Shown here piece by piece: positions 1 to 12,243 of a DNA stretch of 64,000 bases. The stretch spans positions 1 through 64,000 of the forward strand of contig AKXM01000004.1 of NCBI GenBank assembly GCA_000277545.1. Direction: 5' to 3'. Numbering within the stretch: the stretch's first letter is position 1; every line of letters begins with the position of its first letter. Source of the DNA: Enterobacter sp. Ag1 (GTDB lineage: Bacteria; Pseudomonadota; Gammaproteobacteria; Enterobacterales; Enterobacteriaceae). The position numbers were made by a program, and so were the translations under genes. A model generated the notes under the pieces. It was not told where the DNA came from and made no database searches. It saw nothing but the letters and a program-made list of their open reading frames with translations.

Positions 1-177
1 ACGAAATGAGTGGGTCTGGATGAAACCGTTGAATGAGCAATGCGACGAAATAGGATTTGGTGAACTGATACTGGCGCATTACGACAGAATCAATCACCGT
101 ATCCTGAGGTTAGATTGAGAGAAAGGTGTAACCCATGTGACCGGTCAGTTCTGTAACCCATGTGACCGGTTCATACA
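1..177. mobile_element. Right end of an insertion sequence (partial)
   Basis: A 19-bp sequence, TGTAACCCATGTGACCGGT, occurs twice in direct orientation at 127-145 and 152-170, immediately after the stop of a transposase-like reading frame. Read inward from about 177 the end begins TGTATGAACCGGTCACAT, so it starts with TGT, as many IS481/IS3-type ends do. The element continues left out of the window, so its size and other end are unknown. It stops 21 bp before the purA stop codon, in the place where E. coli carries nsrR. The family assignment (IS481-like) is an inference from the terminal repeats and the length of the tail, not from a catalytic motif. Confidence 0.6.
2..118 (+). CDS. C-terminal 38 residues of a probable transposase (partial)
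   Basis: An open frame enters from the left window edge and ends with TGA at 116-118. Its last residues include WVWMKPLNEQ and GFGELILAHYD. The tail is followed at once by the repeated IS terminal motif, which is why it is read as a transposase C-terminus. No DDE catalytic residues fall inside the window, so the family cannot be confirmed here. The frame could also be a passenger gene at the element's end. Confidence 0.45.
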   Translation, partial: RNEWVWMKPLNEQCDEIGFGELILAHYDRINHRILRLD

Positions 178-198
178 AAACCACACCCCGTGACATCA

Positions 199-1500
<1,302 letters not shown>

Positions 1501-1503
1501 TCA

Positions 1504-1533
1504 AAATCACCGTTTGCTTAAAAATGGATTCTA
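1504..1533 (-). promoter_or_regulatory. Candidate purA -10 box and PurR-like operator
   Basis: On the minus strand a TAGAAT hexamer (1528-1533) precedes AAGCAAACGGTGATTT (1504-1519), which keeps the GCAAACG core of the PurR box. E. coli purA is PurR-repressed at sites near its start. No good -35 is obvious. The assignment rests on motif similarity and position only. Confidence 0.35.
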
Positions 1534-1599
1534 CCATCGGTTTCTCAGATGAACAGCCCTTTTAGTATACAAAATCAGTTTCTGCCGGATAAATTTCAC

Positions 1600-1797
1600 T
1601 CAGCTACTGGCGCGACTCAACATGTAGTAGATAACAATGCCAGCAACCACAAGACCACCGCCAAAACGCCGCAATAGCGTGTCCGGTAATTGCGCCATAG
1701 CCAGAATCATTCGCCGCCAAATGCGCGGATAAAGCATCGGTCCCAGGCCTTCAAGTACCAAAACCAGCGCAAGCGCCAGCCAGATTGTTGAATTCAT
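1600..1797 (-). CDS. yjeT: Small inner-membrane protein YjeT (DUF2065)
   Basis: A 65-residue protein beginning MNSTIWLALALVLVLEGLGP, the same length as E. coli YjeT. It has two hydrophobic segments, about residues 3-22 and 46-60, separated by a basic stretch (PRIWRRM), so it is predicted to be a two-pass membrane protein. A start two codons upstream is also open, but the E. coli start is preferred. It lies between hflC and purA; in E. coli it sits at the end of the hfl cluster. Its function is not established. A factor-independent terminator separates it from hflC. Confidence 0.9.
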   Translation of the reverse strand: MNSTIWLALALVLVLEGLGPMLYPRIWRRMILAMAQLPDTLLRRFGGGLVVAGIVIYYMLSRASS

Positions 1798-1816
1798 AAT
1801 CATCCTTTGCGGGCAT

Positions 1817-1844
1817 AAAAAAAGAGCCGGTAAACCGGCTCTTT
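1817..1844 (-). terminator. Terminator after hflC
   Basis: A perfect 10-bp stem, AAAGAGCCGG paired with CCGGCTCTTT, has a 4-nt loop. On the minus strand it is followed by a run of seven T. It lies 15 bp downstream of the hflC stop, so it should end the hflX-hflK-hflC transcript before yjeT. Confidence 0.85.
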
Positions 1845-1859
1845 CTCATTACTCAGCGA

Positions 1860-2864
1860 TTAGCGTGAGCTATTGGCTGGCGTTTTCATGTAACGGAAGA
1901 AGTCGCTGTCCGGGCTCAGTACCATGATGTCCTGATTAGACTGGAAGCTGGCTTCATAAGCACGCAGGCTACGGATAAAGGCGTAGAAGTCTGGATCCTG
2001 GCTAAACGCATCAGCAAACAGCTTCGCGGCTTCAGCATCACCTTCACCACGAGAGATACGCCCTTCACGCTCGGCTTCTGCCAGCGTACGGGTAACTTCG
2101 TAGTCTGCGGTTGCACGCAGCTTCTCAGCTTCTTCCTGACCCTGTGAACGGTGACGACGGGCAACCGCTTCACGCTCTGCACGCATACGGTTGTAAATCG
2201 CCTCGGACACTTCAGCAGGCAGGTTAATCTGCTTAATACGGACGTCCACAACTTCAATACCCAACGCCGCCATACTGTTCGGGTTAACCACCGGCACTTT
2301 ACCGTTGGTCTCTTCAGTAATACGCGCCGCTGCGGAAGCAATCGCATCGTCAGCTGCAGGCGTTGCGACTTCATCATCCGTGCCCGCAGAACCGGAGTTC
2401 AGAGCGTCGCGGACGTCCAACGTCAGGCGACCACGTGAATCGGTCACGATGTCTTTCACATCCAGACGACCAATCTCAGACCGCAGACGGTCACTGAACT
2501 TACGCTTCAGCAGGACTTCTGCCTGAGAAACATCACCACCACCGGTGGCAAGGTAGTAACGGCTGAAGTCGCTGATGCGCCACTTGATGTAGGAGTCAAC
2601 GATCAGGTCTTTTTTCTCTTTGGTTACAAAGCGATCGGCCTGGTTGTCCATCGTCTGGATACGCGCATCCAGAGTTTTCACGGTTTCAATGAACGGGATC
2701 TTGAAGTGCAGACCTGGCTCATACACGACCGGTTTGTTTTCATCATCACGCAGGACTTTGCCGAAGCGTAATGTAATGCCGCGCTCGCCCTCATGCACCA
2801 CAAACAGCGAGGTGTAGATCACGACCAGCACGATGATAATTACTGCCACAAAAGACTTACGCAT
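1860..2864 (-). CDS. hflC: FtsH protease modulator HflC
   Basis: A membrane-anchored SPFH/Band 7 protein that forms the HflKC assembly around the FtsH protease and modulates turnover of membrane proteins and CII. Residues 4-22 form the single N-terminal transmembrane segment (VAVIIIVLVVIYTSLFVV), followed by the SPFH domain (about 22-190) and an Ala/Glu-rich coiled coil (about 230-290). Length, 334 residues, matches the family. It lies 2 nt downstream of hflK, so the two are cotranscribed and probably translationally coupled. Confidence 0.97.
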   Translation of the reverse strand: MRKSFVAVIIIVLVVIYTSLFVVHEGERGITLRFGKVLRDDENKPVVYEPGLHFKIPFIETVKTLDARIQTMDNQADRFVTKEKKDLIVDSYIKWRISDFSRYYLATGGGDVSQAEVLLKRKFSDRLRSEIGRLDVKDIVTDSRGRLTLDVRDALNSGSAGTDDEVATPAADDAIASAAARITEETNGKVPVVNPNSMAALGIEVVDVRIKQINLPAEVSEAIYNRMRAEREAVARRHRSQGQEEAEKLRATADYEVTRTLAEAEREGRISRGEGDAEAAKLFADAFSQDPDFYAFIRSLRAYEASFQSNQDIMVLSPDSDFFRYMKTPANSSR

Positions 2865-2866
2865 CG

Positions 2867-4126
2867 TTATTCACTCCCTACGCGCTGGGTATCGTTGCGC
2901 AGTGCGTTGGCACGGCGCTGATCCATGATATCGCCACTCGAGGAGGACGAAGAGGTACTGGCACTGCTGCTTGAGCTGGACGCTGGCGGCAGACGCAGCA
3001 AATTGTTCGCTGCGCTGTTATCGCTCTTCGCGGCCGGCTGCTGAGCGCCGCCCTTCAACATCTGATCCAACGGCAGCACCATCAGGTTGCCACCTTTATC
3101 GTTAACCAGCACTTTACGGGTGTGGCTAAGGACTTTTTCCATGGTTTCGATATACAGACGCTCGCGGGTAATCTGCGGTGCGGCTTTATATTCTGGCAGC
3201 ATCTTAGCGAAGCGAGCCACTTCACCCTGCGCTTCCAGAACGGTTTGTGCTTTATATGCACGCGCTTCTTCCAGAATACGCTGAGCCTGGCCGTTTGCAC
3301 GCGGCTGTACTTCGTTGCTGTAAGCTTCTGCCTCACGGATGTACTGCTGTTCGTTCTCACGAGCGGCAATCGCATCATCAAAGGCGGCCTTAACTTCTTC
3401 TGGCGGACGTGCCGTCTGGAAGTTTACGTCCAGCAGCGTGATACCCATGTTGTAAGGCTTGATGGTTTCTTCAAGCTCACGCTGGGTATCGCTACGAATT
3501 ACGGTACGCCCCTCAGTGAGGATCTTATCCATGGTGTATTTACCGATAACGCCCCGCAGTGCGCTGTCGGTGGCCTGACGCAGGCTGTCATCCGCACTGG
3601 TCACGCTGAACAAATAGCGCTGTGGATCGGTCACGCGGTACTGTACGTTCATCTCAACGCGCACGACGTTTTCGTCAGAAGTCAGCATCACACCGGACGC
3701 CGCAAGTTCACGTACCGACTCAACGTTCACTGCCTGAACGCTGTCGATAAACGTCGGTTTCCAGTTCAGACCCGGCTCAACGAGATGGCTGAATTTACCA
3801 AAGCGGGTCACAACACCGCGTTCGGCTTCTTTAATGGTATAGAACCCGGTTGCGGCCCAGATAATGACCGCGGCTGCAGCCACAATACCGACCACTCGAC
3901 CGCCAATAGGATTGCCCGGCCCCTGCGATGCATTACCACCGCCGCTGCCACCGCTTTTCCCGCCGCCAAGGCCGCCGAGTTTTTTACTCAGCTTGCGGAA
4001 GATATCATCCAGATCAGGTGGCCCCTGATCGCGCCCTCCTTTGTTACCCCCAGAGTCGCCGCCAGGCTTGCTGCTTCCCCACGGGTCGCGGTCCTGTCCG
4101 TTATTACCGGGCTGATTCCACGCCAT
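2867..4126 (-). CDS. hflK: FtsH protease modulator HflK
   Basis: Partner of HflC in the membrane-bound HflKC complex. The start at MAWNQPGNNGQDRDPWG gives 419 residues, the E. coli length; upstream in-frame codons have no homology. The N-terminus is a Gly-rich cytoplasmic tail, followed by one transmembrane helix (about residues 80-97) and an SPFH domain. The C-terminus carries an unusually long serine run (about residues 385-403) before the conserved GDIMDQRRANA tail. It is the second gene of hflX-hflK-hflC, separated from hflX by a 128-bp palindromic repeat. Confidence 0.97.
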   Translation of the reverse strand: MAWNQPGNNGQDRDPWGSSKPGGDSGGNKGGRDQGPPDLDDIFRKLSKKLGGLGGGKSGGSGGGNASQGPGNPIGGRVVGIVAAAAVIIWAATGFYTIKEAERGVVTRFGKFSHLVEPGLNWKPTFIDSVQAVNVESVRELAASGVMLTSDENVVRVEMNVQYRVTDPQRYLFSVTSADDSLRQATDSALRGVIGKYTMDKILTEGRTVIRSDTQRELEETIKPYNMGITLLDVNFQTARPPEEVKAAFDDAIAARENEQQYIREAEAYSNEVQPRANGQAQRILEEARAYKAQTVLEAQGEVARFAKMLPEYKAAPQITRERLYIETMEKVLSHTRKVLVNDKGGNLMVLPLDQMLKGGAQQPAAKSDNSAANNLLRLPPASSSSSSASTSSSSSSGDIMDQRRANALRNDTQRVGSE

Positions 4127-4189
4127 GTTTATGCTCCATATTTGTTGTGCGGTGATATCCCCCGAGGGGGAAATAGTCTTCAGGACATT

Positions 4190-4317
4190 TATACCCGTCA
4201 TACTTCAAGCCGCAGGTGCGTTGGCTGCGCCCGCTCACCCCAGTCACATAGTTAGGCTATGCTCCTGGGAACTCTCGGCCTTGTCGCCTGCCTGCAACTC
4301 GAATTATTTAGGGTATA
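4190..4317. repeat. 128-bp palindromic intergenic repeat between hflX and hflK
   Basis: The ends are perfect inverted TATACCC/GGGTATA. The first 27 bp and the reverse complement of the last 27 bp remain similar (shared core GCAGG/CCTGC), so the transcript could fold into one long imperfect hairpin. It resembles the palindromic intergenic repeats known from Yersinia, Serratia and relatives. The exact family name was not verified. It lies inside the hflX-hflK transcript. Confidence 0.7.
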
Positions 4318-4336
4318 TGAACCAGTCTGATGACAT

Positions 4337-5617
4337 CTAAACGATGTAATCCGCGAGTGCCGGTTCTTGTTTACAGAGGCGACGCCAGTCCACGATAGGC
4401 ATACGAACTTCTAACCCCACGCATCCGTCTTCCTCTGTCCACTCTTTTTCTATTGCCTGAAGCTGATAAAAACGGCTCCGCAAACGCCCTGCCTGAGGGG
4501 GTAAACGCAGCGTATGCTGCGCAATTTCACCAGACAAACGCTCCGTCAGAGCCTGGAAAAGCAGTGGGACACCGGCACCGGTCTGTGCGGAAAGCCAGAC
4601 GCGGATCGGCACATTCTCGTCGTTCCTGTCGATACGCGGCTCAAACTCATCCAGCGCATCGATTTTATTCATGACCAACAGCGTAGGGATTTCATTCGCC
4701 TCAATCTCTTCCAGTACGGTATCGACTGCTGCAATGTTTTCCTGCATCCGGAAGTCGGCCGCGTCAATCACGTGTAACAACAGCGTGGCCTGACGTGTCT
4801 CCTGCAAAGTGGCCTTAAACGCCGCTACCAGATCGTGAGGCAGGTGGCGAATAAAACCGACAGTATCTGCCAGCACGGTTTCGCCCACATCGGCGACGTC
4901 AATACGGCGCAGTGTAGGATCGAGTGTGGCAAATAGCTGATCCGCGGCATAAACATCGGCCGCGGTAATTCTATTAAATAGCGTGGATTTACCGGCGTTG
5001 GTGTAACCCACCAATGAAATCGTCGGCACATCGGCTTTATTACGTGAACGCCGTCCCTGCTCGCGCTGTTTTTCTACGCGCTCTAACCGCGAAAGGATCA
5101 GCATAATACGATTGCGCAGCAGACGACGGTCCGTCTCGAGCTGGGTTTCCCCTGGACCACGTAAACCGATCCCGCCTTTCTGGCGCTCAAGGTGAGTCCA
5201 GCCGCGTACCAGGCGCGTAGCCAAATGGCGAAGCTGGGCCAGCTCAACCTGCAATTTACCCTCATGGGTACGTGCACGTTGGGCAAAAATATCTAAAATT
5301 AACCCGGTGCGGTCGATAACACGACACTGGCACAGGGCTTCCAGATTACGTTCCTGGGCGGGCGATAACGCATGATCAAACAGCACAACCGACGCCCCAG
5401 TAGCCTTAACGGCCTCGGCAATCTCAACGGCTTTGCCTTCACCAACAAAATACTTTGGGTGCGGGGACTTGCGGCTACCGGTTACCACCTGCAGCGCTTC
5501 GACACCGGCTGAAGAGACCAGGGATTCAAACTCCGCCAGGTCTTCCATGTCTTTGTCTTGCGAAAAATAGATGTGAACCAGTACCGCCTGCTCACCGGCA
5601 TCATAACGGTCAAACAA
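4337..5617 (-). CDS. hflX: Ribosome-associated GTPase HflX
   Basis: A GTPase that binds the 50S subunit and splits stalled or hibernating 70S ribosomes. The N-terminal HflX domain spans about residues 1-190 and contains the Gly-rich [14 protein letters not shown] stretch. The GTPase domain follows, with G1 GYTNAGKST at about 204-212, DTVGF, and NKID. Length 426 residues is normal. It lies 75 nt downstream of hfq in the miaA-hfq-hflX-hflK-hflC order of E. coli. Confidence 0.97.
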   Translation of the reverse strand: MFDRYDAGEQAVLVHIYFSQDKDMEDLAEFESLVSSAGVEALQVVTGSRKSPHPKYFVGEGKAVEIAEAVKATGASVVLFDHALSPAQERNLEALCQCRVIDRTGLILDIFAQRARTHEGKLQVELAQLRHLATRLVRGWTHLERQKGGIGLRGPGETQLETDRRLLRNRIMLILSRLERVEKQREQGRRSRNKADVPTISLVGYTNAGKSTLFNRITAADVYAADQLFATLDPTLRRIDVADVGETVLADTVGFIRHLPHDLVAAFKATLQETRQATLLLHVIDAADFRMQENIAAVDTVLEEIEANEIPTLLVMNKIDALDEFEPRIDRNDENVPIRVWLSAQTGAGVPLLFQALTERLSGEIAQHTLRLPPQAGRLRSRFYQLQAIEKEWTEEDGCVGLEVRMPIVDWRRLCKQEPALADYIV

Positions 5618-5692
5618 GCGTATAACCTCTCAAAAAGACCAGCGGGGAACGCAGTTGAACTGGTCCCCCGACCGGGAAAACAGCAAGCAACC

Positions 5693-6016
<324 letters not shown>

Positions 6017-6105
6017 TTATATGTTTGTTGTTTGTCACTCAAGAGCGATTAGCTCTGAAAAACTGCGTAAAAATTTGCGCACGCTGACGATTCAATTGTA
6101 CACAT

Positions 6106-7050
6106 TCACCCATGCTTCGCACTAACAACCTGTAGCACTTCGCTGTATGCCTGCTCAGGTTTTTCACTGTCTAACCAGTGAACACCTTCCCAACCACGCA
6201 GCCAGGTCATCTGGCGCTTAGCCAATTGACGCGTCGCGCAAATACCTCGATAAACCATTTCATCGTATGACGTTTCACCGGCCAAATAAGACCACATCTG
6301 GCGGTAGCCCACACAACGGATGGAAGGCATCTCCGTATGCAAATCTCCGCGAGCAAAAAGCGCCCGCACTTCTGCTTCAAAACCTGAAGCTAACATCTGA
6401 TGAAAACGCTGCTCAATTCGCTGATGGAGCAGTTCACGGCTCGCCGGGGCGATGGCGAACTGATGCACCTGATACGGCAGAGCTTCTCCTGACGTTTGCG
6501 TCAGTTCCGTTAAAGTTTTACCCGAAATGAAAAAAACTTCCAGTGCCCGGGAAAGCCTTTGCGGATCATTTGGATGAATCCGGGCAGCGGCAACCGGATC
6601 GATTTCCTCCAGTTGACGATGCAGCGCATTCCATCCTTGCTCTGCCGCCTGTTGCTCTATTCTTGCCCTGACTTCCGGGTCCGCCGACGGCAGTGGCGAA
6701 AGCCCTTCCAGCAGCGCTTTAAAATAGAGCATAGTCCCACCGACCAGCAGCGGAATACGCCCGGCGGCGGTAATTTCAGCCATCTCGGCCAGCGCATCGC
6801 GGCGAAAATCTGCCGCAGAATACGCCTGAGCCGGGTCAAGCAGGTCCAGTAACCGGTGAGGCGCCTGGGCTTGCTCTTGTTCCGTTGGCTTAGCGGTACC
6901 GACATCCATTCCACGATAGATGAGGGCCGAATCTACGCTTATCAACTCTACCGGCAAAGTTTTACGCAAATTAATAGCAAGTGCCGTCTTACCTGAGGCC
7001 GTTGGCCCCATTAAAAAAATCGCCTGTGGCCTTTTTTTATCTTCAGTCAT
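6106..7050 (-). CDS. miaA: tRNA dimethylallyltransferase
   Basis: Adds a dimethylallyl group to N6 of A37 in tRNAs reading UNN codons, the first step to ms2i6A. The P-loop GPTASGKT is at residues 15-22, followed by the [16 protein letters not shown] signature, where Asp is the catalytic base. Length 314 residues matches the family. The start overlaps the end of mutL by 8 bp, so the two are probably translationally coupled. It stands upstream of hfq as in E. coli. Confidence 0.97.
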   Translation of the reverse strand: MTEDKKRPQAIFLMGPTASGKTALAINLRKTLPVELISVDSALIYRGMDVGTAKPTEQEQAQAPHRLLDLLDPAQAYSAADFRRDALAEMAEITAAGRIPLLVGGTMLYFKALLEGLSPLPSADPEVRARIEQQAAEQGWNALHRQLEEIDPVAAARIHPNDPQRLSRALEVFFISGKTLTELTQTSGEALPYQVHQFAIAPASRELLHQRIEQRFHQMLASGFEAEVRALFARGDLHTEMPSIRCVGYRQMWSYLAGETSYDEMVYRGICATRQLAKRQMTWLRGWEGVHWLDSEKPEQAYSEVLQVVSAKHG

Positions 7051-8920
7051 CTTTCAGGGCGTTCATCGCCGATTGTAAATCAACAGGTTGCAGTAAACCG
7101 CTGGGGGGTGATTTCACCAACTGCGGGCAAAGACGTTCAACGTCTGCCAGCAGGGTAATCGCCTGAGCCTGACTCCACTGTTCGTGATCGCTTGCCAAAT
7201 GACGGGCAATCCACAAAGCCAGCTGGCCCGCCGAAACGTCCGCCTGTTGCGCCAGGTATCCTGGCAGTTCGTGAATCAAGATTTGTAAATTTTGTTTCCG
7301 TAAAGGTAAAGGTACCGTGCGAATTGTTATCTGCCGGGCATCGGTATCAAACTCAATGCCCATTTCTTTCAAAAGCGCCTGATATTTAACCAATACGTCA
7401 TGTTCTTCGCGACTGACTTTCAGCCGGAGCGGAATCAGCAGCGGCTGAGCACGCAGACCTTCACTCCCCGGTGCCAGTTGAGCCTGTTTTAGCCACCGTT
7501 CGGCCACCACCAGCGAAAGCAGCGAAAGTTTGCCCTGTCGCTCCAGCAAAGCTTTATCCGGCGGTAAAACCGTTAACACCCGGCCAAAACTTTGCGAGTG
7601 GCCCTCTAACGCAGCCGGCTCTTCAGCACGAGTGACAGGTTTTGGCTCGACCTCAGGCGTCTCAAGCAACTGATGATAAAGGGCACCCTGCTGCTTTTGA
7701 TAGCCAGGCGCTGCATGTGGCCAAAGGGGCGTACCTCCGACCCCGGCTGGACGACCACCGCTGCCAGATGTAGACGAAATCTGCCTAGGCGCAGTCTCAC
7801 GGGGCTCACGCGCGACGGCTGGCGTGGCAAACTGATTGCGCCCGGCGGCAACACGGTTCTCCGGCTGCCAGCGCTCAACGGGCGTTTCCGCCGTTTCTTC
7901 CAGCGCCAGGGCGTTCTCACCCTGCTGCTGAAGTACGCTTATCACGCCCTGATAAATAAAGTCATGCACCAGCCGTGACTGATGGAAACGCACCTCATGC
8001 TTCGCAGGGTGAACGTTAACGTCCACCTGATGCGGATCGATCTCCAGATACAGCACAAAGGCTGGCTGCTGATCCACGCCCAGTTTGTCTTCACAGGCCT
8101 GGCGAATCGCATGGTTAATTAAGCGGTCGCGCATCATGCGCCCGTTAACATAACAATATTGGATCTCCGCCAGGGCCGAAGTGGTTGCAGAAGGCTCAGC
8201 AACCCAGCCACGTAGCGTCAAATCACCGTGCTGCCACTCAATGGCCAGCGCCTGTTCAAGAAACGGCGTACCGCAAATGGCCCCCAGGCGACGCTCGCGT
8301 GGCGCACCTTCCTGTACGGCACGGTACTGGCGGATCATTTTGCCGTTGTGATTAAGCGTGATAGAAACATCGAACCGCGCCAGCGCAATGCGGCGTACCA
8401 CTTCATCAATATGATTAAATTCGGTTTTTTCGGTGCGCATGAACTTACGGCGCGCAGGCGTGTTGTAAAACAGATCGAGCACTTCGAGCGTTGTTCCAAC
8501 GGGGTGCGCGGCTGGTTTGACCGTCACAGCCTGGTCACGCCCTTCGGCGTAGGCCTGCCAGGCTTCATTTTGTTCTGCGGTACGCGATGTCAGGGTCAGG
8601 CGGGAAACGGAGCTGATACTTGCCAGCGCTTCGCCGCGAAACCCGAGGCTGATAATGGCCTCCAGATCGTCAAGTGAAGCGATTTTACTGGTGGCGTGGC
8701 GAGCCAGCGCCAGCGCCAGCTCTTCCTGCCTGATACCGCAGCCGTTGTCCCGAATACGAATGAGCTTCGCGCCACCACGTTCAATGTCGATATCTATGCG
8801 CGTGGCCCCGGCATCAAGGCTGTTCTCAACCAGCTCCTTCACTACCGACGCAGGGCGCTCTACAACCTCGCCAGCGGCGATCTGGTTCGCAAGCTGCGGC
8901 GGCAGAACCTGAATCGGCAT
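7043..8920 (-). CDS. mutL: DNA mismatch repair protein MutL
   Basis: The mediator that links MutS mismatch recognition to MutH and UvrD. The GHKL ATPase domain covers about residues 1-330, with Glu29 and Asn33 in [17 protein letters not shown] and GFRGEAL. A Pro/Gly-rich linker (about 335-430) leads to the C-terminal dimerisation domain. At 625 residues it is slightly longer than E. coli MutL (615), the extra length falling in the linker. It lies 9 nt after amiB. Confidence 0.98.
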   Translation of the reverse strand: MPIQVLPPQLANQIAAGEVVERPASVVKELVENSLDAGATRIDIDIERGGAKLIRIRDNGCGIRQEELALALARHATSKIASLDDLEAIISLGFRGEALASISSVSRLTLTSRTAEQNEAWQAYAEGRDQAVTVKPAAHPVGTTLEVLDLFYNTPARRKFMRTEKTEFNHIDEVVRRIALARFDVSITLNHNGKMIRQYRAVQEGAPRERRLGAICGTPFLEQALAIEWQHGDLTLRGWVAEPSATTSALAEIQYCYVNGRMMRDRLINHAIRQACEDKLGVDQQPAFVLYLEIDPHQVDVNVHPAKHEVRFHQSRLVHDFIYQGVISVLQQQGENALALEETAETPVERWQPENRVAAGRNQFATPAVAREPRETAPRQISSTSGSGGRPAGVGGTPLWPHAAPGYQKQQGALYHQLLETPEVEPKPVTRAEEPAALEGHSQSFGRVLTVLPPDKALLERQGKLSLLSLVVAERWLKQAQLAPGSEGLRAQPLLIPLRLKVSREEHDVLVKYQALLKEMGIEFDTDARQITIRTVPLPLRKQNLQILIHELPGYLAQQADVSAGQLALWIARHLASDHEQWSQAQAITLLADVERLCPQLVKSPPSGLLQPVDLQSAMNALKDD

Positions 8921-8929
8921 GTTATCTCC

Positions 8930-10261
8930 TTAGTTGGTCACCGCGACCTGCTGCGGCGAACCCAGTTGGCTACGGGCAGTTTGCTCATTCGATGGAGCAG
9001 ACTGCAGCGGGTGCTCGCGGAAATAGTTACGCAGCCCCTCATAAATGGCCTGAGCTATTTGCTGCTGGTAAGAGTCGCTGCCAAGCAAGCGCTCTTCGGA
9101 ACTGTTGCTGATGAAGCCCGTTTCAACCAACAGAGAAGGAATATCCGGTGAACGCAGCACGCCCAGGCTCGCGTGTTCCGGACGGCGCTTATGCAAAGAG
9201 CCTACGCGCTGCAGCTGAGCCAGCACTTTGGTCGCGACATCATACCCGACGCGCTGAGAATGACCGAACTGCAAATCCAGCACAGCCTGGCTCAGGTAGG
9301 GATCGGCCTGGCTATTTGCCAGCACATCTCCCGCGCCGCCCAGCAACTCAGATTGTTTCTCGTGCTGCTCCAGCCAGCCCGCCATTTCACTGTTTGCACG
9401 GCGGTTAGAAAGCACCCAGACGGATGCGCCCGTGGCATCGCGATTCGGCGCTGCATCCGCATGAATAGACACTAGCAGGTTTGCATTCTGCTTACGCGCT
9501 ACGTCTGAACGCCCCATGACCGAGATAAAGTAATCTCCATCGCGAGTCAGTACGCCGCGGAACATCGGGTCATCATTCAGCAGGGCTTTCAGCTTCCGCG
9601 CGATAGAAATAGTGACGTTCTTTTCCTGCGTACCACCAGGGCCAATCGCACCGGGATCCTGGCCGCCGTGACCGGCATCAATGGCGACCACAACGGTATC
9701 CGACGGGCCGCTGTTTTTTGCACGAGCCGCCGGGCGAGTCACGGTATTAGAACCTATCGCGCCGGTGACCTGCTGAGGCTTAAAGGGATTACGGGCAGGA
9801 TCTGGAGCCTGAACGGGGGCAACGGGTTCAACGCGCTTAGCCACAACCGGCGGCGGTGGTGGAGGTGGAGGTGCATCAGCGTTGATTGTAAAGATAACGG
9901 TATAGTTGGCACCGTTTTGCTGTTTCACCGCGCGGGTTTTACCAGGCTGGGTTAAATCGACGACCAGGCGCAAAGATTGATCGTCTTTTGGCTGTCCGGC
10001 GCTAATGCTTTTCACCAGATTACTGCCGCTAAACTGCAAAGGCAGTCCGCGAATCACGCCGGTTTGTTTGATATCCAGCGCAACGCTTCGCTTATTATCC
10101 TGTGAAAAAGTGTATTCCGGGTCGCCCATAAAACTAAAAGTGATACGTGCCTGATTTTCACCGTTGGAAACCTGAATATCAGACAGCGCCGCCGCCCCCG
10201 CTTGTGCACAGCACAGCAGCAGGAATCCAGCCATCAACCAACCTTTCACGCGATAGATCAT
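8930..10261 (-). CDS. amiB: N-acetylmuramoyl-L-alanine amidase AmiB
   Basis: A periplasmic zinc amidase that cleaves septal peptidoglycan for daughter-cell separation. A signal peptide ends around Ala24. An AMIN domain (about 28-125) targets the septum. A linker with eight consecutive prolines follows, then the Amidase_3 domain (about 190-415) with zinc ligands in DAGHGG, the TQEKN Glu, SIHADA, and catalytic Glu in VETGF. Length 443 residues. It sits between tsaE and mutL with short spacers, as in the E. coli operon. Confidence 0.97.
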   Translation of the reverse strand: MIYRVKGWLMAGFLLLCCAQAGAAALSDIQVSNGENQARITFSFMGDPEYTFSQDNKRSVALDIKQTGVIRGLPLQFSGSNLVKSISAGQPKDDQSLRLVVDLTQPGKTRAVKQQNGANYTVIFTINADAPPPPPPPPVVAKRVEPVAPVQAPDPARNPFKPQQVTGAIGSNTVTRPAARAKNSGPSDTVVVAIDAGHGGQDPGAIGPGGTQEKNVTISIARKLKALLNDDPMFRGVLTRDGDYFISVMGRSDVARKQNANLLVSIHADAAPNRDATGASVWVLSNRRANSEMAGWLEQHEKQSELLGGAGDVLANSQADPYLSQAVLDLQFGHSQRVGYDVATKVLAQLQRVGSLHKRRPEHASLGVLRSPDIPSLLVETGFISNSSEERLLGSDSYQQQIAQAIYEGLRNYFREHPLQSAPSNEQTARSQLGSPQQVAVTN

Positions 10262-10274
10262 CCCGTCATCCTTG

Positions 10275-10736
10275 CTATTTGGCTAACCGCGCCAGTAACG
10301 CTTCACCAGATGAGGAAACGGCGGCAATGCGCGCTTCGCGACCTTGCGCCTCGTAGCTCAGGTGAATTTCGACATCCGGGTCCGGGAGCACACCTGTCCC
10401 CTGCTGCGGCCACTCCACCAGGCAAATTGCGTCGTTGGTGAAATAGTCACGGATCCCCATAAACTCAAGCTCTTCGGGGTCTGCCAGACGATACAAGTCA
10501 AAGTGATAAACCATCAGGTTATCAAGCTGATATGGTTCAACTAATGTATAGGTTGGGCTTTTAACGTTGCCCTTGTGCCCCAGGGCCTGTAAAAAACCAC
10601 GGCTAAAGGTGGTTTTGCCCGCGCCGAGGTCACCATAAAGGTAAATCACCGTCGCGCCCTCACAGGCCTGTGCCAGGCGTTCACCCAACGCTAACGTTGC
10701 CGCTTCTTCAGGTAATGCAATAACTCGATTCATCAT
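10275..10736 (-). CDS. tsaE: tRNA t6A biosynthesis ATPase TsaE
   Basis: The ATPase of the TsaBDE complex that makes threonylcarbamoyl-A37 in ANN-decoding tRNAs. The P-loop GDLGAGKTT is at residues 35-43, with the KSPTYTLV switch region and the HFDLYRL motif. The 153 residues are near-identical to E. coli YjeE, including the MMNRVI start. It lies 4 nt after nnr and 13 nt before amiB, so all are likely cotranscribed. Confidence 0.97.
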   Translation of the reverse strand: MMNRVIALPEEAATLALGERLAQACEGATVIYLYGDLGAGKTTFSRGFLQALGHKGNVKSPTYTLVEPYQLDNLMVYHFDLYRLADPEELEFMGIRDYFTNDAICLVEWPQQGTGVLPDPDVEIHLSYEAQGREARIAAVSSSGEALLARLAK

Positions 10737-10740
10737 GGCT

Positions 10741-12243
10741 TCAGGTATTCAAATCCGGGTTAACAAACAGATAAAGCGTTGAAAGCAGGTCGCTTGCCAG
10801 CATGCCGCGCTGGCGAGCTAAAACATCAGCCGCCGCGCCGTGGGCCACGCAGCCTGCACAGGCAGCATCATAAGGGGTAAGCTTCTGTGCCAGCAATGCG
10901 GCAATGATCCCCGACAGCACATCCCCCATTCCACCGCTTCCCATCCCGGCATTGCCAACGTCGATAACGCCCAGCCGATCGTGGCTGGCAACCAGCGTGC
11001 CGGCACCTTTTAAGACCACGGTTCCGCCATAACGTTTGACCAAACGCCTTACTGCAAGTAAGCGGTCACTCTCAATTTGTGACACAGCGCAATTTAGCAG
11101 CCTTGCTGCTTCGCCGGGATGAGGCGTAATCACGCGATTCTGACGTTTATCCGGGTTGATTGCCAGAAGGTTAAGCGCGTCCGCATCCCAAAGCATCGGT
11201 TTACGGCTGTTTTCGACTTTCTGCAGCGCTTTCTTGCCCCATTCCTGCTGCCCAAGCCCTGGCCCAATGGCCACCACATCCGCCCATTCCAGAGCCTCAT
11301 CAAGCGATTGTGGCGTCAGCTCATGAACCATTAACTCAGGGCAAGCGGTAAGCAGTGGCGCAACGTTTTCAGCACGAGTAAGTACCCGAACAAGACCCGC
11401 GCCTGCACGAAGCGAAGCTTCGCCGGCCATACGAATGGCTCCGGCAGTGCCGCTGTCGCCACCAATCAGTACCAGCCGCCCGTTATCCCCTTTATGCGAA
11501 GTCGGCCGCCTCGGTTTAATCCACCCGGCAAGCTGCTGAACATCAAACCGGGAAATGGGCGCGATCTGCCTTTCGAGCCAGGGTTCAAGCCCCAGAGCGG
11601 CATAGTGCAATCTACCAACCACATCTCGCGCCTTCCCTGTGAGTAAACCTGGTTTGAGTGCGATAAACGTCACCGTATCCGCCGCCTGAACCACCGTGCC
11701 GGGCACAGCGCCCGTTTCTGCCAGCAGACCAGAAGGAATATCCAACGCAACAACCGGTGCAGGGTGATCGTTTATATGCTCAATCAGTTGAGCAATACCT
11801 TCACGCGGCGCGCTACTTAAGCCAATGCCCAGCAAGGCATCAACAATCAAATCAACGCCTGCGGGCCAGATTTTATCGGGATCGTGCGGAACGCCGCCCG
11901 CATTAAGCCACGCTTCACGCGCCTGAGCGGCTTCTTCGGGCAAGGGCTTATCGCTTTCTACCGCCAGCAACGTTGTCTGAAAACCAGCCGCCTGCGCCAG
12001 CCGGGCAACGACATACCCGTCCCCGCCGTTATTTCCGTGCCCACAGACAATCAGCCAGTGGCGAGCGTCAGGATAACGCGTGCGGGCAATCTGAAATGCC
12101 GCTTCACCGGCACGCTGCATCAGTTCATAAAGCGTAATGCCCAGGCTATCGGCGGCGTCTTTTTCAGCATTACGCAGCCAGTCTGCCGGCCAGACCGAAT
12201 GTGGTATACTTTTGACGTACTTTTTCAGGTTATGGTCCGTCAT
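10741..12243 (-). CDS. nnr: Bifunctional NAD(P)H-hydrate epimerase/dehydratase
   Basis: Repairs damaged NAD(P)H hydrates. The N-terminal epimerase domain (about residues 15-215) has [15 protein letters not shown]. The C-terminal ADP/ATP-dependent dehydratase (about 228-490) carries HKGDNGR, IGPGLGQ and [15 protein letters not shown]. The protein is 500 residues, against 515 in E. coli, being shorter at the C-terminus. Its ATG and that of the divergent queG share bases within CATG at 12241-12244. Confidence 0.96.
   Translation of the reverse strand: MTDHNLKKYVKSIPHSVWPADWLRNAEKDAADSLGITLYELMQRAGEAAFQIARTRYPDARHWLIVCGHGNNGGDGYVVARLAQAAGFQTTLLAVESDKPLPEEAAQAREAWLNAGGVPHDPDKIWPAGVDLIVDALLGIGLSSAPREGIAQLIEHINDHPAPVVALDIPSGLLAETGAVPGTVVQAADTVTFIALKPGLLTGKARDVVGRLHYAALGLEPWLERQIAPISRFDVQQLAGWIKPRRPTSHKGDNGRLVLIGGDSGTAGAIRMAGEASLRAGAGLVRVLTRAENVAPLLTACPELMVHELTPQSLDEALEWADVVAIGPGLGQQEWGKKALQKVENSRKPMLWDADALNLLAINPDKRQNRVITPHPGEAARLLNCAVSQIESDRLLAVRRLVKRYGGTVVLKGAGTLVASHDRLGVIDVGNAGMGSGGMGDVLSGIIAALLAQKLTPYDAACAGCVAHGAAADVLARQRGMLASDLLSTLYLFVNPDLNT

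Noticed and set aside
3122-4255. A 377-codon plus-strand open frame opposite hflK
   Set aside because: It is the antisense shadow of a conserved gene, has no family-like motifs and no ribosome-binding site.
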